Below, piece by piece: positions 57,601 to 62,942 of a DNA stretch of 64,000 bases. Under the pieces are notes generated by a model. The model was not told the DNA's origin. It did no database searches and saw nothing but the letters and a program-made list of their open reading frames with translations. Made by a program: the position numbers and the translations under genes. The first letter of the stretch is position 1; each line of letters starts with the position of its first letter. Source of the DNA: Rhizomys pruinosus (taxonomy: Eukaryota > Chordata > Mammalia > Rodentia > Spalacidae); NCBI GenBank assembly GCA_009823505.1, contig VZQC01001008.1, positions 2,773,920 to 2,837,919 on the forward strand, read 5' to 3'.

Positions 57601-60354
57601 AAATAAGCATGCAAATATATAGTAAATTAGTGAATGACTATGGAATAAGAAGATATACTTATAGATCATTCAAAGAAATGCTTATAATGTTAAGAAAGAA
57701 TTTCACTAGAAAATAATTACTATTAGCAATAAAGATCTAAGAGGCAAAACAGAAAACAGCTAAGGGAAAAAGGCCAAGATTTCAAGCCTAACAAATAGAA
57801 ATTTAAAATTTACAAAAAAATTTTTTTTTAATTTTTATTATTTTTTGTTCATGTATGAATATGTAAACTGTCGCATGCGGGTTTGTGCACCCGTGTTCGT
57901 GCAATGCCGCAGAGGTCAGAAGAGCGGTTCTCGATTCCCCTGGAACTGGAGTTTCTCTGGAATTGGAGTTAAGGACGTTTCTCATGCGCGCATGTGGGAT
58001 GTGGGAAACGAAACCCAGGTTCCTCTGCAAGAGAAGCATTTCAGCGCTCTAACCGCTAGGGCTATATCCCAGCCCTGAAATAAATGAATTTAAAAACAAA
58101 AAATTAATATAGAAACACCTAATTTCCAATAATAATACTAGCAAAAGGGTTATTAAAGAAAAATTTTATCAATATTTTTCTTTACTCTTACTGTATACTA
58201 CAAAGTAGAATTAAAAGTTTTGATTAAAGAACTAATTAGTTAAAACAAAGAAACCAGTAAAATGTTCAACATTTAGCCAAATGTGGTGGCACACACTTTT
58301 ATTTATTTAATTTTTTTATGTGTATGAAGTTACGTACCTGCATGAAGGTTTTGTGCACCTGTGTCGTGCACGCCAGTGCCTGCAGAGGTTCAGAGGGTGA
58401 GAAGAGGTTGTCAGATTCCACTGAAAACTGGAGTTAAAGATGGTTCTCAGCCACCATCTGGGTGCTGCGGAATCGAAGGAATCGAACCCGGTTCTCTGCA
58501 ATTAGCAGTTTGCACTCTTTTTTTTTTTTGTCTTTTCAAGACAGGGTCTCCCTATAGCCTCAGCTGTCTGGAACTCCACCCTGTAGACCAGGCCTGGCCT
58601 TGGAATCACAAAAATCTGCCTGCCTCTGCCTCTGCCTCTGCCTCCCAAAGTGCTTAGGATTAAAGGCATGCACCCACCACCCCGGTACAGTTATGGCACT
58701 CTTAACTGGTAGGCCATCTCTCCAGCGCTCTGGGCACATGCCTTTAATAACACTTGAGGGGCTGGAGAGAGCCTAGCGGTCAAGAGCGCCGACCGCTCTT
58801 GCAAGACCGGGTTCGATCCCCAGCACCCACATGGCGGTCCGAAAACCGTCTGAAACTCCAATTTCCAGAGGGAACTCCAGTTTCCAGGGAATCCGAACCC
58901 TCTCTGACCTCCGCGGCAATGCACGACACGGAGTGCACAGACCTGCATGCAACCAGTACATTTCATACACGAACGGAAATAAATAAAAAAAATTTAAATT
59001 AAATAAAAAAAAAAAGAAAAATATAGCACTTGAGAAGCAAGGGCAGGGTAGATCTCTGTAGTTGTTTCCCCAAAGGGGGCCAAAAAAAAAAGGCTGGTCT
59101 ACAAAGTGATTTCAAGGACAGCTGGAATGCAGGAATTCTGTCTCCAAAAAGACAAAAAAAAAAAAAAAAAAGGAAAACAAAAAACAAGTATTCAAACATT
59201 TATAAATTATTTCCAAATAGCTTATTTTTCCTCTTTATGATTAGCTGAAAAAAAAATTCTTTGCTTCAACAATACTGTGACATTTCTCATTGCTGCTGTA
59301 ATGTAAGTTGGTTGACATTCTTACCCTTCCAAATTCTACAACTTATAAAAAGTTTTTCAATGTTATTTTATTTTATTTTATTTTATTGGTCTTTTTTGAG
59401 ACAGGGTCTCCCTGTAGCCCCAGCTGTCCTGGAACTCACTCTGTAGACCAGGCTGGCCTTGAACTCACAAAGATCCGCCTGCCTCTGCCTCCCGAGTGCT
59501 AGGATTAAAGACGTGCACCACCACCCAGCTGATTTTATTTTTTAAAGCAATGCTAATTTAAAAAAAAAATAGAAGAAAATAACCCCTTTATTAAAAAGGA
59601 TACATAGCAAGGATCCCAGAAGGTAACAAAGCACAGTGACTTACACTCATCTCAGTAAGCCCAATATGATGATACTTGGGAGGCAGAGGCAAGAAGTTCA
59701 AGAGTTCAAAGGCAGCCTGAGCTACACAAGGAGACTCTTTCAAAAAACCAAGGGCCCTATGGAGGCAGAAGCAGGCAGATCTCTATGAGATCAAGGCCAG
59801 CTGGGTCTACACAGCAACCTCTAAGCAGGCTGGGACTAGGAAGATCCTGTAAAAAAACAAGCGCCTGGCATCAAGGTACATGCCCTTAGATCAGGGCCAC
59901 CCTGGTCAGATACATAGCAAGTTCCAGACCATCTGGGGCTATAGTGAGACTCTGTCTCAAATAAAACAACAAAAACAAGACCAAGACCACAGGTTAGATC
60001 CCCAAAACTAGTGAAACCAAAACAAATCACTAATATTATTCCTCAAGCAAGTTCCAAGCTTCTCCTTAGTCATGTTTGAATTTTTATACACTATTATTTC
60101 CAACATTAATCATTTGTTAATAATTTTTAGTAATTTTTTCATACCTATGATTTATATAACAATACATTCTGTTTAGGGTCAAAGCCTTAACACAATTAAA
60201 CGTGTAAAAATAAATACCTGGAATGGCATTGGATCGTCTGTAATAAAGGAGATTTTGAAGTTACTGCATATCAGCTTGCCCCACAAATCGTACTGGCTTG
60301 TGTCTGTTGCAATGCATTTTCTTACAAAATTTACTTCATTTACAACAATTTCTC
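16808..60354 (-). CDS. MTMR10: MTMR10, myotubularin-related protein 10, exons 3' of the first ~40 codons
   Basis: Fourteen exons: 60218-60354, 56102-56174, 55410-55552, 45605-45695, 39421-39604 (damaged duplicate 37293-37477), 31217-31304, 31048-31136, 29507-29637, 28221-28290, 26765-26835, 24443-24612, 22422-22592, 18163-18345 and 16808-17404. They join in consistent phases to about 732 residues; human MTMR10 has about 777, so about 40 N-terminal residues (and the promoter) lie right of 64000. Domains in order: PH-GRAM (first four to five exons), myotubularin phosphatase-like domain, and the C-terminal domain shared with MTMR11/MTMR12. MTMR10 belongs to the catalytically inactive myotubularins: where active members have CSDGWDRT, the joined sequence reads EEEGRDLS, so the catalytic Cys and Arg are absent. 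It is probably an adaptor in phosphoinositide (PI3P) metabolism. Every intron is GT-AG. It is transcribed toward FAN1. Confidence 0.95.
17684..17888. repeat. Polypurine/polypyrimidine tract, G-rich
   Basis: About 200 bp almost purely A and G on + (ggggaggggaggggagggg, later aagggaaggggaagggaa), with only a few pyrimidines. It lies in the 758-bp last MTMR10 intron, pyrimidine-rich on the transcribed-sense strand. Confidence 0.95.
18163..18345 (-). CDS. MTMR10: MTMR10 penultimate coding exon
   Basis: 183 bp, phase 0 at both ends. Acceptor tactttacag, donor gtaagt. It encodes EFAISKNIQLGDEKGLKFPS, then VWDWSLQFTAKDRTLFHNPF, then YIGKNTPCVQNGSRKSFKRT and K. Confidence 0.95.
20140..20760. mobile_element. 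Retroelement fragment, L1 3'-end-like (family uncertain)
   Basis: T-rich start then catacatcatttctcaatcg… ccccccaccccacctgag…; it shares an ordered word pattern with 31930-32250 and the reverse of 30640-30900. It is split by AT microsatellite at 20341-20450. Confidence 0.5.
20341..20450. repeat. AT-rich microsatellite block
   Basis: Four runs of (TA)n separated by catag/cacatag spacers. Confidence 0.93.
20902..21000 (+). mobile_element. B1 SINE, 5'-truncated
   Basis: Starts at tggatctttgtgagttcaag and runs to …ctcgaaaagaccaaaaaaaa. Confidence 0.88.
21790..21975 (+). mobile_element. ID/B4-like SINE, old
   Basis: B1-like left part (ctactcagaaagctgaggca) followed by an ID-like part (gattgtagctcagtagcaga… tgcccagcatgtgcaatgcc). 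Confidence 0.65.
22120..22264 (-). mobile_element. B1 SINE
   Basis: Reverse B1 preceded by a G run; ends caccaccatacctggct. Confidence 0.87.
22422..22592 (-). CDS. MTMR10: MTMR10 exon
   Basis: 171 bp, phase 0 at both ends. Acceptor gtatttgccag, donor gtaagt. It encodes CPLFLLFLDTMWQLLEQYPA, then AFEFSETYLAVLCDSTRISL, then FGTFLFNSPHQRVKQST. Confidence 0.95.
23295..23513 (-). mobile_element. B3-like SINE with target-site duplication
   Basis: Reverse copy without the 17-bp duplication. Flanks GTGACTATCTTTTT at 23281-23294 and 23514-23527 match exactly. Confidence 0.92.
23730..24425 (-). mobile_element. L1 ORF2-region fragment, antisense
   Basis: The + strand reads as the reverse of L1 ORF2 (for example ccaacaccacttattaaaaa, then tccattggtctgcatgtc). 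23530-23730 may belong to the same or another L1 piece. It ends about 20 bp from an MTMR10 splice donor. Confidence 0.75.
24443..24612 (-). CDS. MTMR10: MTMR10 exon with degenerate P-loop
   Basis: 170 bp, phase 1 to 0. Acceptor ttttattgacag, donor gtaact. It begins EEGRDLSCLVASLVQVMMDP and continues YFRTISGFQSLVQKEWVMAG, then YQFLDRCNHLKRSEKE. Compared with active myotubularins (C-S-D-G-W-D-R-T), the Cys and the Arg are replaced by Glu and Leu. Confidence 0.95.
25020..25134 (-). mobile_element. Old B1-type fragment
   Basis: tttgaggctggtctcaaatg…tgtagccaaggatgac; diverged. Confidence 0.5.
25160..25860 (+). mobile_element. L1 ORF2 reverse-transcriptase-region fragment, interrupted
   Basis: Words such as gatatcaaagccagccaaaa, caatggtaaaagactgaatg and gagcaatcagacaagaaata fall in the order expected for L1 ORF2. 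It is full of stops. A short B3-like piece interrupts it at 25558-25627. Confidence 0.75.
25558..25627 (-). mobile_element. B3-like SINE, 3'-end fragment
   Basis: T run then ctgtatgtgtatgaatgtac… to cgtgtcatgcaat; a 5'-truncated SINE in the L1 fragment. Confidence 0.8.
26030..26254 (-). mobile_element. B3-like SINE, inserted at a B1 edge
   Basis: Reverse copy without the 17-bp duplication. The word tttggtctttttt occurs before it and at the start of the next B1, consistent with target duplication in the B1 tail. Confidence 0.87.
26256..26384 (-). mobile_element. B1 SINE with internal deletion
   Basis: Reverse B1; the segment between ggctggcctt and tgcctcccaag is shortened. Confidence 0.85.
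26765..26835 (-). CDS. MTMR10: MTMR10 small exon leading into the degenerate active site
   Basis: 71 bp, phase 2 to 1. Acceptor ctctttttaag, donor gtaatt. It encodes AFLRHSAELVYMLESKHLSV and VLQ. The last G pairs with AG of the next exon for the first Glu of the degenerate P-loop. Confidence 0.93.
26905..27078 (-). mobile_element. Old B3-like SINE with (TG)n
   Basis: Contains (TG)n at 26929-26946, then tcccagggatcaaactcaag and taagccatctcacccaccc. Confidence 0.55.
27095..27280 (-). mobile_element. B1 SINE, long T-rich tail
   Basis: Reverse B1; well-preserved body, ending caccacgcctggct. Confidence 0.9.
27457..27637 (+). mobile_element. B1 SINE with target-site duplication
   Basis: Full B1 with an (AAAT)n tail. 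AAATAACATTGAAGAA repeats exactly at 27441-27456 and 27638-27653. Confidence 0.95.
27945..28130. repeat. Dispersed repeat shared with 30555-30725
   Basis: The two segments share long stretches, e.g. atatcatgtgttggttact and gatgatgtgcagagagaaga, in the same order and orientation 2.6 kb apart. Family not recognised. Confidence 0.8.
28221..28290 (-). CDS. MTMR10: MTMR10 small exon
   Basis: 70 bp, phase 1 to 2. It encodes PFEETEEKWLSSLESTRWLE then YV, flanked by split codons for Glu and Arg. Acceptor atatattacag. The donor is gtttgt, with T rather than A/G at +3, so it is a comparatively weak 5' splice site. Confidence 0.92.
28478..28585 (-). mobile_element. Old B1-type fragment
   Basis: Reverse and diverged: agagatggtcttgtcatatag… to ccactacacc. 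Confidence 0.65.
29272..29407 (-). mobile_element. Old B1 SINE
   Basis: Reverse and diverged: caaggtctcactagggagcc… to atatccagcc. Confidence 0.7.
29507..29637 (-). CDS. MTMR10: MTMR10 exon, phosphatase-like domain
   Basis: 131 bp, phase 2 to 1. Acceptor tttactag, donor gtaacc. It encodes ICNAITKSHPQRNDVYKSDL, then DKTLPNIQEIQAAFIKLKQL and CVN. Confidence 0.95.
29962..30177 (+). mobile_element. B3-like SINE without duplication
   Basis: gagagatggctcagtggtta…ggttcaattcccagcaccc…, A-rich tail. Confidence 0.88.
30555..30900 (-). mobile_element. Retroelement fragment, minus orientation (family uncertain)
   Basis: Left part is shared with 27945-28130. The right part, reversed, matches 31950-32160 (tgtatttcatac…, gggaagggaaagggaac reversed, tttattgttttgggca). 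Confidence 0.6.
31048..31136 (-). CDS. MTMR10: MTMR10 exon, phosphatase-like domain
   Basis: 89 bp, phase 0 to 2. Acceptor gtcttgtag, donor gtaact. It encodes LWCWSHLNGSALVRMALIKD and then VLQQRKIDQ. The intron to the previous exon is only 80 bp. Confidence 0.95.
31217..31304 (-). CDS. MTMR10: MTMR10 exon, phosphatase-like domain
   Basis: 88 bp, phase 2 to 0. Acceptor ctcccttccag, donor gtaagt. It encodes LPEYFVVPSSLADQDLKIFS and then HSFVGRRMP. Confidence 0.95.
31380..31610 (+). mobile_element. L1 3'-end-like fragment
   Basis: gatgtccatcaacaggtaaa, ttattcagcaataaagaaaa, aaatgaatggaactggaaat and ctctcatatgtggaaactag are the usual L1 ORF2-end/3' words in order. Confidence 0.7.
31746..31893 (+). 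mobile_element. B1 SINE, diverged
   Basis: gtgacacatgcctttaatct…tgtctaaaaagactgaaac. Confidence 0.82.
31930..32760. mobile_element. Retroelement fragments, L1 3'-UTR-like antisense (two adjoining copies)
   Basis: Two related starts, at about 31945 (cctttattgatgttttgtgt) and 32200 (cacttttattgaatttttct), each followed by C-rich DNA. The first matches 30640-30900 reversed. Family uncertain. Confidence 0.5.
32802..32974 (+). mobile_element. B1 SINE
   Basis: gagccaggtgtggtggcgca… with A-rich (GAAA)n tail. Confidence 0.92.
33104..33236 (+). mobile_element. B1 SINE with ~40-bp internal deletion
   Basis: Jumps from ggcagaggca to gcctggtctacagag. Confidence 0.9.
33340..33490 (+). mobile_element. 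B1 SINE
   Basis: ggccaggtgtggcggtgcac…; the third B1 in the same orientation within 700 bp. Confidence 0.88.
33493..33707 (+). mobile_element. B3-like SINE without duplication
   Basis: ggggctggagagatggccta…; it has only one AACTCCAGTTCCAGGGG block, so it represents the form without the duplication. Joined to the B1 at 33340. Confidence 0.92.
34154..36532 (-). mobile_element. MaLR-type LTR retrotransposon, near complete
   Basis: Direct terminal repeats 34154-34513 and 36164-36532, each starting TG and ending CA on +. A 5-bp target duplication agcac is at 34149-34153 and 36533-36537. In minus orientation a purine-rich tract (gggggccagggagtggaa) precedes the 3' LTR, and TGGTACCAGAAGTGGG follows the 5' LTR like a tRNA-Leu primer site. 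Length 2.38 kb including a SINE insertion. No coding domains seen, fitting a non-autonomous MaLR. Family (MT/ORR1-like) is my inference. Confidence 0.8.
34594..34862 (+). mobile_element. B3-like SINE inside the LTR element, atypical core
   Basis: 17-bp-duplication subfamily; flanks aagtccccatagtct and aagtccccataggtct. About 30 bp (tctcgctatccccctgattt… at 34668-34698) replaces the expected cagcacccacatggcggctg. Confidence 0.88.
37031..37160 (+). mobile_element. B1 SINE, left duplicate copy, with internal deletion
   Basis: Same B1 as 39162-39290 but with several indels (gccctttaatccataagcac, cagcttggggctac, ctgttctcg). Confidence 0.88.
37293..37477 (-). pseudogene. MTMR10: Duplicate of the MTMR10 Gly-rich exon, frameshifted, probably an assembly artefact
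   Basis: It matches the intact copy 39421-39604 almost base for base but is 185 bp. An extra T in the run near 37438-37442 (ttcctccttcctgcgcc here, ttcctcctcctgcgcc there) shifts the frame after the first ~20 codons. Both splice sites are kept (acceptor cctatag, donor gtaagt). It sits in the indel-rich left arm of the duplication that ends at the N (38479). Confidence 0.85.
38479..38479. other. Single N: assembly junction
   Basis: The only ambiguous base in the window. Sequence before it reads …tttgggcctta; after it begins caaagagcacaggaagcag from the middle of the LTR. Confidence 0.97.
39162..39290 (+). mobile_element. B1 SINE, right duplicate copy, with internal deletion
   Basis: gccgggcgtggtggcgcatg…; jumps from cttgtgagttc to cacgacagctggggc, missing about 30 bp of the usual middle. 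Confidence 0.92.
39421..39604 (-). CDS. MTMR10: MTMR10 exon with Gly-rich loop, intact copy
   Basis: 184 bp, phase 1 to 2. Acceptor ttttcctatag, donor gtaagt. It encodes ANKINGMPSGGAGGGRSGTG, then TPLFETYSDWDREIKRTGAS and GWRVCSINEGYMIST. The glycine-rich loop is variable in the family. This is the readable version; a second copy 2.1 kb to the left is frameshifted. At 184 bp the exon is not a multiple of three, so including both copies in one mRNA would destroy the frame. Confidence 0.93.
40841..41162. repeat. 15-bp minisatellite, about 20 units
   Basis: Core atcactatggactga, alternating with atcactatggacggc to give a 30-bp higher-order period. Because the period is a multiple of 3, long open frames occur on both strands; these are by-products. 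Confidence 0.96.
43180..43957 (+). mobile_element. Probable pogo/Tigger-type (JRK/TIGD-like) transposase fossil
   Basis: From 43451 one frame reads TYLPEKRTSVIQPMNQ, resembling the family motif LPPNxTSLIQPMDQG. Downstream in the same frame comes KFQASFDLKDEVYASVIAWK then DVKGCYPMKKLKKLLARAMF, matching the typical …LKDxxYxxxxAWxxVxxxTLxxxWRKLxP end of Tigger/JRK DDE proteins. The 43180-43440 part is frameshifted and stop-ridden. Split by a B1 at 43718. Could be a DNA transposon relic or a processed copy of a domesticated gene. Confidence 0.55.
43718..43879 (+). mobile_element. B1 SINE with perfect target-site duplication
   Basis: gccgggcgtggtggtgcacg… with a ~23-A tail. AGAATTTGCTGAAGGAA occurs at 43701-43717 and 43880-43896, so a young insertion into the transposase fossil. 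Confidence 0.96.
45605..45695 (-). CDS. MTMR10: MTMR10 exon, end of PH-GRAM
   Basis: 91 bp, phase 0 to 1. Acceptor ttcctag, donor gtaaat. It encodes VCLAIAHYSQPTDLQLLFAF and then EYVAKKYHNS; the final G joins CC of the next exon to give Ala. The family usually has Gly where this copy has Ala in EYVAKK. Confidence 0.93.
46110..46248 (+). mobile_element. B1 SINE, diverged
   Basis: ggccaggcatggtggcacac…cctgcctcaaaacaaaac. Confidence 0.85.
46797..46953 (-). mobile_element. B1 SINE, young
   Basis: Reverse B1; flanks cagaatgatacactt and cagaatgatatactt. Confidence 0.93.
47187..47433 (-). mobile_element. B3-like SINE, 17-bp-duplication subfamily, young
   Basis: Reverse; flanks aaaaaaagctt on both sides; 5' end lacks the last few bases (stops at catctct). 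Confidence 0.93.
47646..47881 (-). mobile_element. B3-like SINE, 17-bp-duplication subfamily, young
   Basis: Reverse; exact flanks GGGAAGACCCATCTT at 47631-47645 and 47882-47896. Confidence 0.95.
48126..48327 (-). mobile_element. B3-like SINE, old
   Basis: Reverse and diverged; …gctcttaaccactgagccatc at the end. Confidence 0.75.
48800..48948 (-). mobile_element. B1 SINE
   Basis: Reverse; ctttttgagacaggtgtccc… to caccatcacacctggct. Confidence 0.9.
49809..49905 (+). mobile_element. B3-like SINE, rearranged fragment
   Basis: Short head (agaaagatggcctctgtggg) fused to the 3' part (cactgcacgtatgtggtgca…). Confidence 0.6.
49923..50166 (+). mobile_element. B3-like SINE, 17-bp-duplication subfamily (first of a tandem pair)
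   Basis: Preceded by attgtaaaaagg; the same word separates it from the next copy, so the second SINE landed at its target duplication. Confidence 0.94.
50179..50406 (+). mobile_element. B3-like SINE, 17-bp-duplication subfamily (second of a tandem pair)
   Basis: Full copy, followed by aaaaaattgtgaaaaaac, a diverged third occurrence of the target word. Confidence 0.94.
50449..50613 (-). mobile_element. B3-like SINE, old
   Basis: Reverse; tgcctgcaatgcccatggag… to gagccatttctccaacc. Confidence 0.78.
51280..51393 (-). mobile_element. Old B1-type fragment
   Basis: Reverse and diverged: ctcactatgttacttgcagc… to cccaatccagct. Confidence 0.55.
51455..51599 (-). mobile_element. B1 SINE inside or next to a B3-like copy
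   Basis: Reverse; ggtctttttgagacagggtc… to accatgcccagct, followed at once by the 5' half of a B3-like SINE. Confidence 0.9.
51602..51702 (-). mobile_element. B3-like SINE, 5' half
   Basis: aaagatggttcttagccacc… to gccatctctccagcccc. Confidence 0.85.
51703..51822 (-). mobile_element. Old B1-type fragment
   Basis: Reverse; aaggaatctcactatgcagc… to atggtgtccagct. Confidence 0.6.
51880..52072 (+). mobile_element. B3-like SINE without duplication
   Basis: gctagagagatagctcagtc…ggttcaattcccagcagcc…. Confidence 0.85.
52096..52250 (+). mobile_element. B1 SINE, 5'-truncated, (TTAA)n tail
   Basis: Starts at cctttaatcctagcac; the tail is expanded into AATT repeats. Confidence 0.87.
52258..52500 (+). 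mobile_element. B3-like SINE, 17-bp-duplication subfamily, very young
   Basis: Nearly identical to the copy at 507-753 over the body (gcgccgaccgctcttacaga…), followed by A-rich/(AAT)n tail. Confidence 0.95.
52683..52705. repeat. (GGAT)n short microsatellite
   Basis: Five GGAT/GATG units, decaying into GACAGATG variants. Confidence 0.85.
53180..53341 (+). mobile_element. B1 SINE with target-site duplication
   Basis: AAGAACTGACTCA at about 53167-53179 and 53342-53354 flank it. Confidence 0.93.
54498..54680 (+). mobile_element. B1 SINE
   Basis: gggccaagcatggtagtgca…; flanks agaaac…aactggatgg repeat on both sides. Confidence 0.88.
54887..55090 (+). mobile_element. B3-like SINE without duplication
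   Basis: ggctggagagatggctcagc…ttcaatttccagcacccac…. Confidence 0.9.
55139..55316 (+). mobile_element. B3-like SINE, old
   Basis: aagatggctcagcaggtaaa…, gttgtcctctgacttccaca…, (AAAT) tail; about 95 bp from an MTMR10 exon. Confidence 0.72.
55410..55552 (-). CDS. MTMR10: MTMR10 exon, PH-GRAM
   Basis: 143 bp, phase 1 to 0. Acceptor ttctttag, donor gtaatg. It encodes NDHKRKQKVLGPNQKLKFNP, then IIYCKDFRIVRFRFDESGPE and SAKK. Confidence 0.95.
56102..56174 (-). CDS. MTMR10: MTMR10 exon, PH-GRAM
   Basis: 73 bp, phase 0 to 1. Acceptor ttttatttcag, donor gtatgt. It encodes KFHYRNLLLGEHDVPLTCIE followed by QIVT. Confidence 0.93.
56404..56520 (-). mobile_element. Old B1-type fragment
   Basis: T run, aaacagggactcaacagatg… to caccacaccaagctc. 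Confidence 0.55.
56778..56870 (-). mobile_element. Old B1-type fragment
   Basis: gtttttgagataggatcttg… to cccaagtacaa. Confidence 0.6.
56893..57051 (+). mobile_element. B1 SINE, young, with target-site duplication
   Basis: AAAAGCTTTTGGGG at 56879-56892 and 57052-57065; long A tail. Confidence 0.95.
57062..57250 (+). mobile_element. ID/B4-like SINE, old
   Basis: ID-like head (gctaaggatgtaactcagtt… ttgggtttgattcc) followed by a B1-like part (ggagtacacctacaatccca). Confidence 0.6.
57820..58078 (-). mobile_element. B3-like SINE, duplication subfamily, indel-rich
   Basis: Recognisable but with many one-base indels (gtgttcgtgcaatgcc, agagcggttctcg, catgcgcgcatgtggg). Confidence 0.87.
58300..58730 (-). 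mobile_element. B3-like SINE split by a B1, indel-rich
   Basis: Outer SINE 58300-58510 and 58695-58730 with the B1 at 58515-58690; gcactctt is repeated at both edges of the B1. Confidence 0.85.
58515..58690 (-). mobile_element. B1 SINE nested in B3-like SINE, indel-rich
   Basis: T run, cttttcaagacagggtctcc…; extra bases, and tgcctc repeated four times. Confidence 0.87.
58757..59017 (+). mobile_element. B3-like SINE, duplication subfamily, nested in a B1, indel-rich
   Basis: Inserted in a B1 whose head (gggcacatgcctttaataac) lies at 58734-58756 and remainder at 59023-59172; acacttgag/gcacttgag flank it. Confidence 0.85.
59023..59172 (+). mobile_element. B1 SINE remainder, damaged
   Basis: gcacttgagaagcaagggca… with a foreign-looking gttgtttccccaaagggggc at about 59061-59080. 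Confidence 0.75.
59386..59529 (-). mobile_element. B1 SINE
   Basis: Reverse, after a (TTTTA)n tail; well preserved. Confidence 0.92.
59640..59975 (+). mobile_element. Three old B1-type fragments in a row
   Basis: Partial copies at about 59660-59745, 59757-59860 and 59875-59975, each with gaggcagaag/aggccagc-type words and a …ctgtctcaaa-like end. Confidence 0.6.
60218..60354 (-). CDS. MTMR10: MTMR10 exon, start of PH-GRAM
   Basis: 137 bp, enters in phase 1 and leaves in phase 0. Acceptor tgtttaattttag, donor gtattt. It encodes EIVVNEVNFVRKCIATD and then LICSNFKISFITDDPMPFQ. It is the most 5' coding exon recognised; the preceding exon (family sequence near …LEPVLLPG) was not found between 60355 and 64000. 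Confidence 0.95.
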
Positions 60355-60928
60355 CTAAAATTAAACAAATAAACAAACAAACAAAAAACACTGTGTGAGC
60401 TACAACTCAGCAATCCCTGTGTGACCTAGCTGGAAGACTTGAGACTGGATAGAGACAGGAGCAATGCAGTGCACCCACTGACTAGAAAGGAGGACAAAGC
60501 CTGGGAGTCTGAGCTGACTGACCAGAAGGCTATCGTCACTGCACACAGCTTCTGCTCTCCTGCCTCTAGCTGGCTATCTATGTAAAGGCATTCTGGGATC
60601 AAATGCATTACAGCGTATTATGTGATGGAATATAAGGTGTGACATGATCTAACAAATCAGGTCTTCAATGCTTTTGTAAGGGATGAGAACCAGCACTTAG
60701 TTTATTTTAAAACAGGCTCCATAAAACATTTGCATTCAAATTATAACTTAGTAAACAATAAAACTTTAAAACAAAGTTTAAGTTAAAATGAAAGATTAGA
60801 GAAACAAATATTAGAAACCAACACAAGAGCTCTAATAAGCTTCTGAAAAGAGTAATTTCCTATATAAAAGTATTTTAAAGACTGATAATCATTTTAAGAT
60901 CTAAAACTCAATTAGACCAAAGGACACA

Positions 60929-61105
60929 TTTTGTTTTGTTTTGTTTTGTTTTGTTTTGTTTTGTCTTTTTCAAGACAGGGTCTCCCTGTAGCTTCAGCTG
61001 TCCTAGAACTCACTCTGTAGACCAGGCTGGCCTTAAACTCACAAAGATCCTCCTGCCTTTGCCTCCCAAGTGCTAGGATTAAAGGCGTGCGCCACCATGC
61101 CAGCC
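60929..61105 (-). mobile_element. B1 SINE with (TTTTG)n tail
   Basis: Seven TTTTG units then ctttttcaagacagggtctc…; flanks gacacatttt on both sides. Confidence 0.93.
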
Positions 61106-61203
61106 AAGAGACACATTTTAAGCCATCAATCTCCTTGGTCAACAGTAGGAAAGCTGGAATTCTAATCTATTTTGTGAATTTCTATTATTTTAAGAATATT
61201 TTA

Positions 61204-61349
61204 GAGCCAGGCATGGTGGACCATCCATTTAGTCCCAGCATTTGGGTGGCAGAGGTAAGCAGATTTCTGTGAGATCCAGGCCAATCTGGTCTACATAGTG
61301 AGTTCCAGGCCAGCTGGAGTTACTGGGAGACCCTGTCTCAAAAGGACAA
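61204..61349 (+). mobile_element. B1 SINE, diverged
   Basis: gagccaggcatggtggacca…, followed by an (ATCTAT)n-like tract at 61350-61420. Confidence 0.83.
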
Positions 61350-62253
61350 CATATATCTATATGTATCTATATATCTATATGTATCTATATACCTACCTAT
61401 ATACATAGATATATATGTTACACCCACAGACACAGTGATGAATAGAACCCATCTGTTGACCATCCCCAAACGCCTATCAATTCACACAAAATGAAGCTTT
61501 AGTTTCAAAACAATATTCTCTCTAACAAAAATATTACAAGAATAAATTTTACTCAAAGTTCTTAAAATTCTGTAATAGTAAATTTAAGAACACCTCATAA
61601 TATTTACTTGAAGATTTAATTCATATGCTCATGTCAAAGTCTTGGCTCAAATCACTTGAGAAAATTTCCATCCTGAACACAAGCCTCCTTCACATGGCCC
61701 AAGGCCCTGAATGCCAAGTCCTGCCCAGCTGTCTTCCTCACTCTCCCTGCTCTACCCACAGTGGCCTTCTATGTATGAATCCCTTTTCCATACCACACTG
61801 CTTCCATTTATGGGGGTCTTTGAACATGCTCCCATGTCTTGGAAGATTCTTTCTTTTAGACAGTGACTGAGCTAAACATTGTCTCATGTCAAAAAAAAAA
61901 AGAAAAGAAAAGCAAGCAAGCTTCCTGCCTAGATTAAATCTCCCTTATCATAGTACCAAACACTTGTAATTAAAGCATTCATCACAGCTACAATTTTATA
62001 TGCATGTATACTTTTAAGTTAATGCTTGCTTCACATCCAGGATTATACATCCCATGGGGATTTTAAAAAATGGACTTTTTGTTCAATGTTGCTACATTAG
62101 TGCACAGAACATTATCTAGCACTTGGTAAGTGGCTGCTAAGTGCTACATAAACAAATGAAATCAACTTAGTACCCCTGGTTTACCGAGAAGTGGTAAATC
62201 CAATAATCCCGGAGGAGACGAAGCAAGGCAACTTAAATCATCTCACTAAACCA

Positions 62254-62415
62254 GTTATGACGGTGTAATCCCAGCACTTAGGAGGCAGAAGCAGGCTCCA
62301 GAATTCAAGGCCAGCCATGCTACATGAAACTGAAACTGTGTTAAAAAAAAAACCTGGGAATGTAGCTCAGTGTTAAGAGCATACACAAAGTCTTTAGGTA
62401 GGTTAGATTCCCCAA
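62254..62415 (+). mobile_element. B4-like SINE (B1 part plus ID part), old
   Basis: tgtaatcccagcacttagga… then ctgggaatgtagctcagtgt…. Confidence 0.65.
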
Positions 62416-62706
62416 TGCTGAAAAACAAGACAAATGAGCAAACAACCCAAAAAACTCAACTGCCACTGCTCGTCTAGTAAGCCCCCAACATTCTCCTTAG
62501 CTTTAATTTTGAATTTTAGTATTTAATAGATTGTATTCCCAACAGATAACCATCAGAAGCTGAATAGGGAAGAAAACAGTAATCAGTATGTTCAACTAGC
62601 CAGTTAGGTTGAAAGAAAAAGGTTGTTTGGGAATACTAAGTTAGAAAATACAGAACTGCCATAACTTGCCTCCACACACATAATAACCAAGTAATGGGGG
62701 CTTTTC

Positions 62707-62942
62707 TTTTTTTAATTTTTAAAATTTATTTATTATTTTTTATGCGTATGAGTATACTGTCTGCATGTAGGTTGGTCCACCCATGTCATCCAATGCCTCA
62801 GAGGTCAGAAGAGGGTGTTGGATTCCCCTGGAACTGGAATTAAAGATGGTTTTTAGCCGCCATGTGGGTGCTGGGAATCGAACCTGGGTTCTCTGCAAGA
62901 GCAGTCTGCGCTCTTATACGCTGACCCATCTCTCCAGCCCCG
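62707..62942 (-). mobile_element. B3-like SINE without duplication, with target-site duplication
   Basis: GTAATGGGGGCTTTTC at 62691-62706 and 62943-62958 match exactly. Confidence 0.95.
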
